Positions 1-11,996 of a stretch of DNA of 64,000 nucleotides are shown here, in pieces. This DNA is from Argentina anserina (Eukaryota; Streptophyta; Magnoliopsida; Rosales; Rosaceae). Below the pieces are notes generated by a model. It was not told the origin of the DNA. It ran no database searches and worked only from the letters and a program-made list of their open reading frames with translations. Location: positions 4,650,001 through 4,714,000 of the forward strand of contig NC_065872.1 of assembly GCF_933775445.1 (NCBI RefSeq), read 5' to 3'. A program made the translations under genes and the position numbers. Numbering within the stretch: the first letter of the stretch is position 1; each line of letters begins with the position of its first letter.

Positions 1-870
1 TAAATGAAAACACAATCATATCTTTGTTAATCCAACGGTTCTAAATTATTATAAAAATATATATATTTTTGTTTTTTTATCATTTTTTTTTCATCACAAT
101 AATACTTCTAAAATATAATTTAAAAAATTAAAATTTATGAAAATATGCTTGAAATATGTGTGTGCACGCGCGAAATATATATATATATATATATATGCAC
201 AAAATATATTTTCAAAATATATATATATGTATAAAATATATTTATTTTAAAATTTCAGATGATGTAAGGTAACTACAACATTTATATTTAGATGAAAACT
301 TTTAATAAGATTCTTTTGGTTTCTTTTTGAAAAGAATATTCTTTTGTTCGGGTATAATCGATTTAAGAGGATATGTAAGGTAACAAATATTATTTTTTCT
401 AGAGTATACATATTTTAATTACTACCATATTTAATGCAATTATGTCGATGATATCTTTCTAGTGACAAATATGTCAAGATTCATGACTTTTTTATTTAAT
501 TAATTTATATTTATGATTAATATAATTAATTAATACAATTACCATATAGACACCCCACACACACATATATACATATATCGGCCGCGCACACACATACACA
601 TATATATCTATATATTTCAAGCATATTTTGTATAAATCGTATTTTTATTACATTTTAAAAGCATTTTGAAAAAATAAATGATACAATTTTTTTATAATAA
701 TTTAGAAATGTTTGATTAGTAAAGATATGATTGTCTTTTCATTCAAAAATAACATTTTGTGATTATTGTAATTACTGACATGACAATGTGACGTGACATG
801 TCACGTGAGATTGCGGCGCCGGATCTGGCGTCATATTATGGTGCTAAAACATTTTTCATCAGGAAAATTA
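1..870. mobile_element. Terminal-inverted-repeat element (non-autonomous), left end cut by window
   Basis: Positions 1-165 and about 600-760 are imperfect inverted copies: the stretch around 14-50 (caatcatatctttgttaat) recurs reversed around 715-745 (agtaaagatatgattgtc). The right arm continues outward to about 870, where it matches, in inverse orientation, a second copy at about 46490-46770. The outer end includes a gctaaaacatttt motif. The middle is AT-rich with (TA)n runs near 176-196 and 585-615 and has no coding capacity. The left outer arm lies beyond the window, so the target duplication cannot be tested. The superfamily is not assigned. Confidence 0.55.
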
Positions 871-1315
871 TGCAATGTGCACTCAATTTATTGTGGCAAA
901 ACCTCGTTGTTCGCATGATCGCATGATCGCATCGGACATGAATCTTCAACTACGTACTTGTAATGTAAAAATGAATTTTGCATTAGGCTATGGAATGTAT
1001 ATGACACCAAACTTAAGTAGAACTGCAAAATAATGACCAGCATTCAGCAAGTAGAAAATTATACTACATATTGATAACAAAATTAATATATAGAACGGGA
1101 CAGGATCAATTAACACAATAGTAGTATATGGGGAAGAAGAGATATTAGTGGTAAAAGAGGCATATAAATAATGGGGTGACGCATATTCCTAAAAGAGATT
1201 AAGCGACCTGCAACAGACCTGAAAATCGATCATAAAATATACAATGTCACGTATACTACGTATAAAAAATTAGTAAACCAAACAAATAAAAATAAATTTA
1301 TTAAAACAACAAGGT
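871..1315. other. Intergenic, AT-rich, nothing recognised
   Basis: AT-rich DNA between the repeat element and the small minus-strand ORF. It probably includes the 3' flank or UTR of that ORF. I see no coding similarity or repeat here. Confidence 0.4.
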
Positions 1316-1690
1316 TTAGGAGGACGAAATATCACTGAAACTGGTCGTCTGTACATATATCTTGATCAATTTTGCTTGAAACTGGTAAAAGTAGCGCCTT
1401 TGCCCTGTGTCAGCATTAGAATTGTCCGGAGCCCGAAGGGGAGGGTTCTGGGGAATCTGGGCCTCTTGAACGGGCTGTTGAGGCTGCACCGGCACCTCGG
1501 TTACCGGTGGTCTCAACTGCACCGGAGCCTCGGTTCTGGATGATTGAACATGCACAGCTGCCTCGGTTCTCTGCCTTTTCGGCTGAGGCCTTGGAGTTTG
1601 GCTCGGCCGACGTTGCCTCCTGTTAGAAGAAGGTCCGGCTGATGAGGGCTGGGAAGCGTTGGTGAGGTTGATAGAATGGCTAGGGTCCAT
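1316..1690 (-). CDS. Hypothetical small Pro/Gln-rich protein (124 aa)
   Basis: An uninterrupted 124-codon ORF with a base composition (about half GC) clearly richer than its AT-rich flanks. The first 40 residues are Ser/Pro/Gln/Arg-rich, with a basic stretch (NRRQRRP, PKRQR) that could act as a nuclear localisation signal. Residues about 43-85 form four imperfect repeats of 10-11 residues, each starting with TEA, TEV or QEA and containing a VQ or VP core followed by prolines. The C-terminal 30 residues are less biased. I do not recognise the family. It could be a complete small gene, one exon of a larger gene, or a degenerate fragment. The only support is ORF integrity, composition and repeats. 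Confidence 0.4.
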   Translation of the reverse strand: MDPSHSINLTNASQPSSAGPSSNRRQRRPSQTPRPQPKRQRTEAAVHVQSSRTEAPVQLRPPVTEVPVQPQQPVQEAQIPQNPPLRAPDNSNADTGQRRYFYQFQAKLIKIYVQTTSFSDISSS

Positions 1691-4600
1691 GTTGGTGAAG
1701 AGGAATGGAAAGGAATCGGAAATAAGGACAGTGATTAAGAAGCAAGGTAGTTGCAGGGAGTGAGCTTAAGCTACTGAGCTAGAGAGAAGAGACCTGCTGA
1801 CTGCTAGCTGGGGTGGTGCATCTTCCTTACGAGTCATGGCGGCAACTTATAGCTCCAGTCCTGCTGAGGAATTTACCAAAATACTCAGCATAAACCTTCA
1901 CACGTGGCATGGGACCGAGTAAATCTTGGATTTGGCCGTCATTTTAGAGCAATGACCGAAACTATCCTTCTGTTGTCTTAGTCACTAAAATGGGGGTTTG
2001 TCTACTATACAGGCATACACCTTCATCGGACGGTGAATAGAGCGGAAAAATGTTAATGCTCGTAGTGTGGTGATCTGAATGTGTGGTGGATGCAGCTGTT
2101 GTATGTTATACAACAACGCACCTTAGAATTTTCTTGATAAATTTTGAATAATAACTATTTTTTAGTATTCAAATTGATTAATAACATTTGTTTATGAAAT
2201 AGTTGAAAAATAACCATATGTAGAGCTAAAATACCATGAGTATCCCTGTTCTTCTTCTTCGTCTTTCCCTAAATCTCATATCCTTTGACCTTTTTTTTTA
2301 AAGATCGAAGATCTCATATCCTTTGATGAATGAATAAAACCATAAACATGTACACTAGAAAAAGAATAGATAAGAATACGGTTTATGGCCTCTGAATACC
2401 TTTTGTTTTAAAGAATTGATAAGAATACGATTTTATGGCTTCTGAATACCTTTTGTTTTTCATTTCGATAATTGCATTTTGCTTCTTCTTGTTTCTAAAA
2501 AGCCATTCTCCAGGTAAAGGGAATTGAGTTTTGCATCTCCTTACTTTGTTTCACTTCTTCCGTCAAACTCACCTTCTTTTTTAATAAATAAATAAAAAAT
2601 ACTCAACCCTCTCATGAGCTTTAGTTGGAGTCAAAGATCAAATCATGAAAATGGAGGTGGTCGATGTTCACTTAAACATAGAAGTTGGGGACATATATAG
2701 ATATCAGAAGTTTGATTGTTTTCAAAGATTGATCACAAGTTTTATTGTTTTGAAACATAGATTAGAAGTTGGGGGATCAAATTAAAATAGAAGTGGAATC
2801 AAACAGTGCTAATAGGTGGAATCAGCAGCAGCGTACCCTATAATTTTCCCTAAAATAGTATATTATTGCATTATATATATATGTAAAAGATATGGATTAT
2901 GTTGGAAATGTAATAGGTGGATAGAATGCTCAATTTGGCACCATGTCAAAGTAGTTATGCGATTTAATCATACGTATGGTGAGTTTGTTAGGAAATATAT
3001 TAATCCGTAAGTGTATGCCAGCGAGATCAATTTCGTAAGTTTATTAATTGAGATGATTTTCATGCAACGTGCGTACTTTAAATTTTTAATATCAAACCAA
3101 TCACGTCCCGCAGGGTACATGATTTCTTGATGCATTAAATTAAGGTTCGAATTGGTATAGTACAAGTGTTTCCATAATAATTAGATAATTGATGTATTTC
3201 GTAATTAATTACTTACAAGTAGTTCGGTGAATAGGCTAAGCGTGCAGTTATTGCCACCCCACCAACTCCTTTATTCACTCCACAAAGATTTAAATTACTG
3301 AAAATACTATATTATTCAAGTACAAAATGACTATTAAGTACATAAATTTTTAAAAATACATAATAAATTAATCATATGTATACAAAAAATACTTAATTTG
3401 TCATGAAATATTAATTCCCCCCATCTAAAAATATTTCTCTCTTATTGATTAATTTTTTTATTTTTTATGTTCGATATTGATACGTAATTCGTTATTCAAA
3501 TCATAAATCATTACTATTAATTTAATAATATTTTTATAATACACGGTGAACATTACAAATAAAAATTCTAACACCAAAATCAATCTTTTTTCATTGCTCC
3601 AAATTGATAATCTACAAATTTTTTTCCACAACTCAAAGTTGTTAATCTATGATTTTTTTAGAATTTATATTAGATAAATACTAGATTTTTTCCTAGAAAA
3701 TATATATATATAATTAAGGAAGAAATATATGAATCAGATTATGATTCTATTTAGAAACTGTATCATTCATTTTATATTGGTGTAAATTAATTGAAAGATT
3801 GTCTCTAAATATTATCTTTATCAATTTGATATATTATATATGGACAATTTTGGTAAAAAAAGTGAAATAAGTAAATTTAATGTTAAATTTAAAATGTGTG
3901 GTGAAGTAAATAGAAGTGGTGAACGTACAAAATAGATAGTGAGATGCCAATAGCTGTACCATATACTAAACATTCATCACAAGTAGTCTCGAGTCTAATC
4001 GAAGTGGATTAAAGGTGCTAAGCAGCTTTAATTTGGACAAAGTTTAATTATTTCGATCACGTAGTTCGTTAGATAGACTATTAGACTTAACACACATAAT
4101 TTCGAAATGGCACAATATGTAATCATGAGTTTTATCATAGAAAAGTGAATGTACCAAGCAACTTTCTACAGAAAAACTATTAAAACCAATTACATTCTCA
4201 GAACATGATATTATCTCAATAGTATATGTAGTTGAAATCCTATTGGTAGTGAGAATATCTAACATATATTAAAGAATAAAAATGACAGAAGAAAATTGGA
4301 AGGGTAGTACGGTAAGTATGTATTTTCATCTTTTTAGGTTAAAGGACATGATTATGTGAGGAAAGAAATGGAGTCATGTGGAGAGCCAGGAGAGGTTAGG
4401 CTGATTTGTAGGTAGGTTGAGAGTCAAATACTCAAATTTGTTTAGCAAAATTGCAAATATAATAAAATGCAAAATTAATTTCACATAAGCATAATGGGGG
4501 AAATGACATAAATGTTAGTAAGGCCCATATGTATTCGTCTCGTCTATGTAATTATGCGCATTGTGGTGCATATCTAAAATATTAAAACGAAATGCTAGAT

Positions 4601-5412
4601 ATGGGTTAAATGCGAAATTATGGAAAATGTTTTTTCATGTGACAACTCTGGTTTGTAAAGTTTTGAATATGCAGAGGATAATTAAGATTATTTTTTTGTT
4701 TGGAAAGAGGATAAGATTGTTTGAAAATCTCACGTGTGGTTACCATTAGCACAACCCCCTCTGGCCTCTATTAGGATCCACCACTGAGGCCTTCACTGTT
4801 TAACTGCCGGAGGCCGCCACAAGCGGCTGTGCTCTCACTGCACTAAAATCGGCACCTTTTTTTTCTCAAGTTACGGCAAACTGTGCTAACACTAGTCTAT
4901 TAAGACAAACAAAGTTACGGCAAATTGTGCTCATACTATCGGTCTACTAAGACAGACTAAATTATTAGATTAAATGGATGTTACTTTCTTAGCCTCTATG
5001 GATGGAAACTTACATGGTCTTATTGATTGTTTCACCTTCTAACATTACCCGGTATTAGAGGAGTTAGGTGTTTTAACACTTGCCACTGTTTCAGCGTAAG
5101 AAGAGGGCTTCATGATGTTGTGTGATTCAAGAGTCATATTAGGAGATATCATTCAAAAGATCACTTCTTTCTCAGATGTCTGAGGAACAGAGATGTTAGA
5201 ATCCATTGTTTCTATCTGTTCTTGATAGGTAAAGTTTTACCATTCAAGAAAGTGGGTTTGTTTTGGCAAAATTATTTACTAGACATTTCATTAGATGAAC
5301 AAGTACCTATGAACAGACTCTGCTGATCACTAACTAATCTATGTATGTGCCTTGTGAAGTTTTGATGCAACCAAGTCCGAGACTTTCTGTCTTCCTCAAC
5401 AGAGTTTAAAAC
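1691..5412. other. Long intergenic region and upstream region of the first sugar transporter
   Basis: AT-rich, with only short chance ORFs. Positions 2300-2450 hold two near-identical direct copies of a motif (gataagaatacg, then ttatggc and tctgaataccttttgtttt). The segment at 4745-4790 on the minus strand begins CAGTGGTGGATCC, which resembles a hAT transposon end, but I found no partner. The last 600 bases (about 4800-5412) presumably hold the promoter and 5' UTR of the transporter gene at 5413. No other coding signal is seen. Confidence 0.4.
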
Positions 5413-8179
5413 ATGTGGGGGGCTGTTCCTGTAGCCATTGCTGCTGCAATTGGAAACTTGTTACAAGGTTGGGACAATGCAACCATTGCAGGTAACTTCT
5501 GGATCCTTAATACTTCCATAGACTGATAGACCATTTTCAGTTTTTACAAATCAATGAAATCATCGCTAGGGTTTACCACAATATAACGAGTTCAAACCAG
5601 ATGATCGATGAACAAGTATAATTGCACATTAATATGCATTTAGATGATAAACCCATAGACTTCAGTCACTTCACTAAATATTGATGTCATCGGTATATGC
5701 AGGGGCTGTTCTTTATATTAAAAAGGAATTTAAATTGGAAACTCAACCAACAATTGAAGGGTTGATCGTAGCAATGTCACTGATCGGAGCCACAGTGATC
5801 ACAACATTTTCAGGGCCAGTATCAGACTCGCTTGGAAGGCGTCCCATGCTGATAATCTCATCAGTTCTATATTTTCTCAGTGGTTTGGTAATGCTATGGG
5901 CACCCAATGTGTATGTGCTTCTCTTGGCAAGGCTGCTAGATGGTTTTGGGATTGGACTAGCTGTTACTCTTGTGCCGGTCTACATTTCCGAGACAGCCCC
6001 ACCGGACATCAGAGGACTACTAAACACTCTCCCCCAGTTTACTGGCTCCGGTGGGATGTTCTTTTCCTACTGCATGGTGTTTTCAATGTCATTGAAGGAA
6101 TCACCCAGTTGGAGATTAATGCTTGGAGTTCTTTCAATCCCATCGTTGGTTTATTTCGCATTGACTGTGCTTTATCTGCCTGAGTCTCCAAGGTGGTTAG
6201 TTAGTAAAGGGAGAATGGCCGAGGCTAAGCAGGTTTTACAAAAACTGCGTGGCAGGGAAGATGTTCAAGGTGCATAAACACTTTATTTAAGAATTTAGAG
6301 TAGTGTACTTTAGGGGGTTACAATCATTGTTGATGTGTTTTTTTCCCTTGTGCTAATATATCAGGCTTCATCGATTGATATGCTGCAGGTGAGTTGGCTT
6401 TGCTGTTGGAGGGTCTTGGAGTTGGAGGGGATACATCATTAGAAGAGTACATAATTGGTCCGGCCAATGATCCAGATGGCCGTGAAGAAGCTCTAGAGAA
6501 GGATCAAATAAGGCTATATGGACCGGAGGACGGACGAGCCTCATTAATTGCGAGATCAGTCACCGGACAAGCCAATTTCGGCTTGGTGTCACGCCAAGGA
6601 AGCATGCTGAATCCAAATGCGCCTTATGTGGATCCTCTTGTGAACCTATTTGGTAGTGTTCATGAGAAGCTTTTACCTGAGAACACAGCAAGTATGCGCA
6701 GCCTCCTCAATTTGCCTAATATGGGGAGCTTACTAAATGTGGCACCACCAGCTGAGCACACCCAAGACAAAGCTGATCATTGGGATTTGGAACATGGAGA
6801 TGGTGTCGCAGCCGGGACTGATTTTGAGGACAATGCTAGAAAGCCATTGCTTTCAGGTAGACATACAGCTAGTATGGCAAATGACATGCTTCCCGGAAAA
6901 TCTATCAACTTGACCAGCTTCTTGGGTGGCATGAAGAGGCGAAATAGCCTCCTTATGCCGGGAGCTGGTGGTGAAGCAGTTAGTAGGATGGACATTGGTG
7001 GTGGCTGGCAGTTGGCTTATAAGTACTCGGAGCGAGTTGGCAAAGATGGGAAGAAGACAGAAGAGTACCAAAGGGTGTATTTGCACCAGGAGGGTGCACT
7101 AGATCAGTCTCGCCATGGCTCTATGATTGGTACAATTCGCGGTGGCTCTATGCTTTCAGTTGCTGGTGGTGGTGATACTCCTCAGGAAGGTGAATATTTT
7201 CAGGCTTCTGCTCTTGTTAGCCAACCTTCTATTATTACAAAAAATCATATGAGGGGGGATGGACCTCCAATACTTGATCAAGAAAGTGCTGTCCAACGAT
7301 CCAGTTGGTCTGATGTTTTGGAACCCGGAGTCAAGCGTGCATTGTTTGTAGGCGTATCAATACAAATTCTTCAGCAGGTACTTACATTTCCTGTTGTGCC
7401 TAGGAAATGTAATATATACTCAAACTTGATTAGATTTGTCTCAATTTGCAGTTCTCTGGCATAAATGGGGTTCTTTACTACACTCCTCAAATTCTTGAGC
7501 AAGCTGGAGTTGCAGTTCTCTTATCAAATTTGGGCCTTAGTTCTACCTCGGCTTCTATTCTCATAAGTGGTCTCACAACCCTTTTGATGCTCCCATCTAT
7601 AGGCCTTGCCATGAGGCTAATGGATGTCGCGGGCAGAAGGTGAGTCTATGATCAGTTCTTGCAAGAGGATAGTCTCCGGAAACTCTTGTTCTCTTGATTC
7701 AGTATATATTCTAATTCTCTTCTTGCAGGTCACTCTTGCTAGGCACATTACCTATATTAACAGGAACGCTTCTAGTACTAATTTTTGGCCAACTTGTCAA
7801 CATGGGCTCTGTTGTAAATGCCACAATTTCCACCATAAGTGTGGTGCTCTACTTTTGCACCTTTGTCATGGGTTTCGGACCAATTCCCAACATTCTTTGC
7901 TCAGAGATCTTCCCAACTAGAGTTCGAGGATTCTGCATTGCGATATGTGCCCTCACGTTTTGGATAGGAGACATCATTGTCACTTACACACTGCCTATTT
8001 TGCTCACTTCTATTGGTCTCGCTGGAGTCTTTGCCATCTATGCTGTTGTGTGCACCATTTCTTGGGTGTTTGTTTTCTTAAAGGTTCCTGAAACAAAGGG
8101 AATGCCCTTAGAAGTCATATCTGAGTTCTTTGCTGTTGGTGCAAAGCAGGCTGAGATTGCAGAAAGAATTAGTTCTTAA
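5413..8179 (+). CDS. TST: Tonoplast sugar transporter TST/TMT, copy 1 (757 aa)
   Basis: Exons 5413-5491, 5703-6269, 6389-7377, 7452-7639 and 7729-8179, all with GT-AG introns, give 757 aa. The product is a major facilitator sugar porter of the vacuolar membrane, which loads glucose, fructose or sucrose into the vacuole in exchange for protons. The N-terminus (IGNLLQGWDNATIAG) starts TM1. GRR (about residues 72-74) follows TM2, and PESPRW precedes the long cytosolic loop typical of TSTs (about residues 216-530, mostly exon 3, with RQGS- and RHGS-type phosphorylatable sites). The second half opens with QQFSGINGVLYYTP (Q544-Q545), the sugar-binding TM7 motif, and ends with PETKGMPLEVI. It resembles Arabidopsis TMT2 and TMT3 more than TMT1. 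The start is chosen because it gives the conserved N-terminus. A paralogue lies 0.8 kb downstream. Confidence 0.95.
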
Positions 8180-8996
8180 TTCATTGTTTTTATTTTTCTG
8201 AATTTCGATATTGTTTATAGGTTTGAGAAAAGTAGGCACAATAAAACCAAATTCCAATGGATTCTTGTAAAATGGTTGTGTGAACATTAGCCCCTGCTAT
8301 GTTATCAAAGACAGTTCGTGTATATAATCTTTGATATACATACTAGTCAGAAGAATTTTGGCTCTCCGTTTCAAAGTTATTTTAGGTAGGGACAATGTCA
8401 CTCCAATTTATCTCGTTGAGTTGGAGTACTTGTATACTTTTATTTCTGTGCTCAGGAGATGGGGTGTTAAATATTAAGATTAAAATGTCAGCATCCAGAT
8501 ATTGAATTCATGAGTGTAAAGATCAGTTGGAGCTACATCAGCACCTATTTATCTTTGGTGAGAAGATTCACCAATTATATGAAATTCCACAATGTATCTC
8601 CATCAATAGGCCGTTTATGTTTACATCTGTTTTTGGTATCAAATATTTTGTGGGTGAAAATTTGGTAATTAAGTAGCAAAATTGCCTACTCATTTTATTT
8701 CTTGCCAAACATGAAAACATGACAGATTGGCGTCCAATACAGATTAAGATTACTGTTAGAACCAATTACTACGTTTCATCTTTGCCTTCCCAAATTTGAC
8801 ACGTTGTTTCACATTCACATTTCGAGACCTGCAACCAGCTTGTGACAAACTGGCCTGTGTTGTTCAAAATTCAAATTTCCTGGCATTTTTTGTTTGGATT
8901 AAAAATTGCATACATATCCTTAAACTCTAAAAGATATAGATTCAAAAATTCTTGCATCTGCATCTGTTATCTGAAGCCTCTCGGGGTTCCGAAGAA
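8180..8996. other. Intergenic spacer between tandem transporter genes
   Basis: About 0.8 kb holding the 3' UTR of the first transporter and the promoter and 5' UTR of the second. No reading frame of note and no repeat recognised. Confidence 0.5.
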
Positions 8997-11996
8997 ATGA
9001 GAGGAGCTGTGTATGTAGCAGTTGCTGCAGCCATTGGTAACATGCTGCAGGGATGGGATAACTCAGTCATTGCAGGCATGTCGTCTCATAGTTTCTGTTT
9101 GTTTTGTATTTCAGATCGTTTATTTTTGCCTCAGTGTTCATGTTTTAACTGTATTTGATTCAAATAAATGTTGCAGGGTCAGTTCTTTATATAAAAAAGG
9201 AATTCAATTTAGAAAGTATACCGACATTTGAAGGGCTTATTGTAGCAACATCACTCATTGGAGCCACACTGATCACAACATTTTCTGGACCAGCATCAGA
9301 TTGGCTAGGGCAACGAGCTATGCTCATAATGTCATCACTGTTTTTCTTTGTTAGTGGTTTGGTAATGTTGTGGTCTCCAAATGTTTATGTTTTACTTTTG
9401 GCTAGGCTGTTAAATGGTTTCGGAACTGGTTTGGCTGTTACTCTTGTTCCTGCATATATATCTGAGATAGCTCCACCGGATATTAGAGGAAGTCTGAATA
9501 CACTTCCACAGTTCACTGGTTCTGGTGGCATGTTCTTGTCTTATTGTATGGTGTTTGGAATGTCACTGATGGATACACCAAACTGGAGATTGATGCTAGG
9601 TGTATTGTCCATTCCATCGTTAGCTTATTTTACTTTGACAGTACTTTACCTGCCTGAATCTCCACGGTGGCTTGTGAGCAAGGGACGAATCCTCCAGGCA
9701 AAACAAGTGCTGCAAAGACTTAATGGCAGGGAAGATGTTTCAGGTGCCTAAATATTGCTTTATTTGTTATCCCATTTGATTGAATTCATTGTTATTTTAT
9801 GACATGCTTACTTGGTACAGAATATTTGACAGTCTTATAGTGCATTGGTAGTCTTGGATTCAAGTTCAATACTCTTAAGTTCTAAGTGGAATTGGAGCTA
9901 AGTTTATATCATATTTTTCGGATTTACCTGGAATTAAAATTAGTGCCAACTCGCGGCTTCTATGATGTGCAGGCGAGTTGGCTTTGCTAGTTGAAGGTCT
10001 TAACACTGGCGAAGACACATCATTTGAAGAGTACATTATCAGTCCAGCCAATGTGCTTAACCAGGCAACAACTGAAGAGAAGTATCACATAAGGTTATAT
10101 GGGGGTGAGGTTGGAGTATCATATATTGCCAAACCAATTGCTCAACAAAGTTTGACATCTCGCCATGGTAGTGCAGTAAACCAAAGCAGCATCTCTCTTA
10201 AGGACCCTCTTGTCACTCTTTTCAACAGTGTCCATGAGAAGCTCACTGAGAGAGGAGGAAGCAAGGGCAGCAGCATGCTTCCATTTTTAGCCAGTGCTTT
10301 AGTTAATGCTGGGGAGCATCATAGTAAGCATTGGGACATGGAGAGCCAAAGTGATGTTGAAGACCATGAGTCTGAAACATCCGGGGCTTATGATGATGAC
10401 AGTTTGAGAAGTCCATTGATCTCACGTCAAACAACAAGTATGGACAAGGACATTGCCATGCCTAAATCCAGTGGAAGTGTTTTAGGTGTTAGAGGCAGTA
10501 CCATTATCAATGCTGGTGAGGCAGGTAGTACTTGTAGTATAGATATTGGTGGTGGTTGGCAGCTTGCTTACAAATATGCTGAGCAAGTAAGCGAAGATGG
10601 GCAAAAGGGAGGGGTTCAAAGAGTCTATTTGCACCAGGAGAGTGTAGTTGGGTCTCAGCCTGCGTCGGTTGTTTCAATTTCTGGTGTAAGGCAAGAACAT
10701 GAAGCAATTGAGGCTGCTGCTTTGGTTAGTCCAACGATGAATCCTCCACCAGAAGTTGTTGTCAAAGGATCAATATGGAGAGAACTTCTGGAACCAGGAG
10801 TGAAGCGCGCTTTGGTTGTTGGGATAGGTCTTCAAGTTCTTGAGCAGGTAAAATTTCACTCTGTGTTGTAGTTAGTTTGTAAGGAACCTACATTTATTTA
10901 TTGCTATGTTTCTCCTCGTTAAATTATCAAGTACCAGATTGATACTGTGGCAACTGTGCAAGGAATTGATACATTTTGTGAGAGCACCATCAAGTTACAA
11001 ATTTAGTTTCATTAAATTTATCTAACATCGATCAACTAGCAAGGACTAGCCTGAAGGTGGCATTTCAAACCTTTTAGCCAACTGCTTCTAATTTTCATGA
11101 CTGCTAGACAATGAATATTGTGATCACTGGTGTGCATTTATTTTCTCCTCTCTGGTTCCCAATATATAGAAAAGATCCAAAATTTGTGGGAAAATTAATT
11201 GTTTCTTATTGCCTCTCTGCACAGGTTGCTGGCATAAATGGGGTTCTCTACTATACTCCTCAGATTTATGAGCGAACAGGAGTAACGGTTCTTCTGTCTA
11301 ACATAGGACTGAATTCGGCGTCCGCATCTCTCTTCTTGAGTGCCATCACAACATTCCTCATGCTTCCTTGCATAGCTACTTCCATGTGGCTTATGGATAT
11401 AGCTGGCAGAAGGTAAATTCTCTTGCTATTATTACCTTTATTTTCATAGATTAGCACATTTTGCGTTTTGGAAGTGTGAGTTAATATTGAAACTATTGAA
11501 TCCGAATCTAAGTACCTTGAAATCAATGACTTAATTTCCTTTTCTTCTTTCTTTTTGTAGGTCATTGCTGCTATCCACATTACCAATACTGATAGCGGCG
11601 CTGGCTTTACTAGTTTTTGGCAGCATTGTCAACTTAGGCACTATTTTAGCTGCAACAATATCCACTGGTAGTGTAGTGGTCTACCTCTGCTGCTTTGTCA
11701 TGGGCTTCGGGGTAATACCAAACATTCTTTGTGCAGAGATCTTCCCTACTCGTGTCCGTGGCCGCTGCATTGCCATTTGTGCTCTCACTTATTGGGTTGG
11801 AGACATCATCATCACATATTCATTTCCTGTCATGCTTTCCTCTATTGGCTTTGCTGGTGTCTTTGGGATCTACGTAGTCGGATGCATCATTTCCTGGCTT
11901 TTCGTTTACTTGAGGGTGCCTGAAACTAAGGGCATGCCTTTAGAAGTCATCTCTGAGTTCTTTGCTGCTGGAGTAAAACCAGCTGCAGATAACTGA
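8997..11996 (+). CDS. TST: Tonoplast sugar transporter TST/TMT, copy 2 (714 aa, diverged)
   Basis: Exons 8997-9075, 9177-9743, 9973-10847, 11225-11412 and 11561-11996 give 714 aa. Exons 1, 2 and 4 have exactly the same lengths as in copy 1 (79, 567 and 188), so this is a tandem duplicate. Intron 1 starts with GC (CAG then GCATGT) instead of GT; the exon join is fixed by alignment with copy 1. The fold is that of a 12-TM vacuolar sugar/proton antiporter with a central loop, here 38 residues shorter. Several conserved sites differ: the GRR loop is GQR (about residues 72-74), the TM7 motif reads LEQVAGING (E506-Q507) instead of LQQFSGING, and VPVYISETAP is VPAYISEIAP. The frame is open throughout, so it is probably expressed. 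Altered substrate preference is inference. Confidence 0.92.

Noticed and set aside
4745..4790. Possible hAT end on the minus strand (CAGTGGTGGATCC)
   Set aside because: No matching opposite end or 8-bp duplication was found nearby.
6777..7086. ORFs on the minus strand of the sugar transporter loop exon
   Set aside because: They overlap a well-supported exon on the opposite strand and have no protein-like features.
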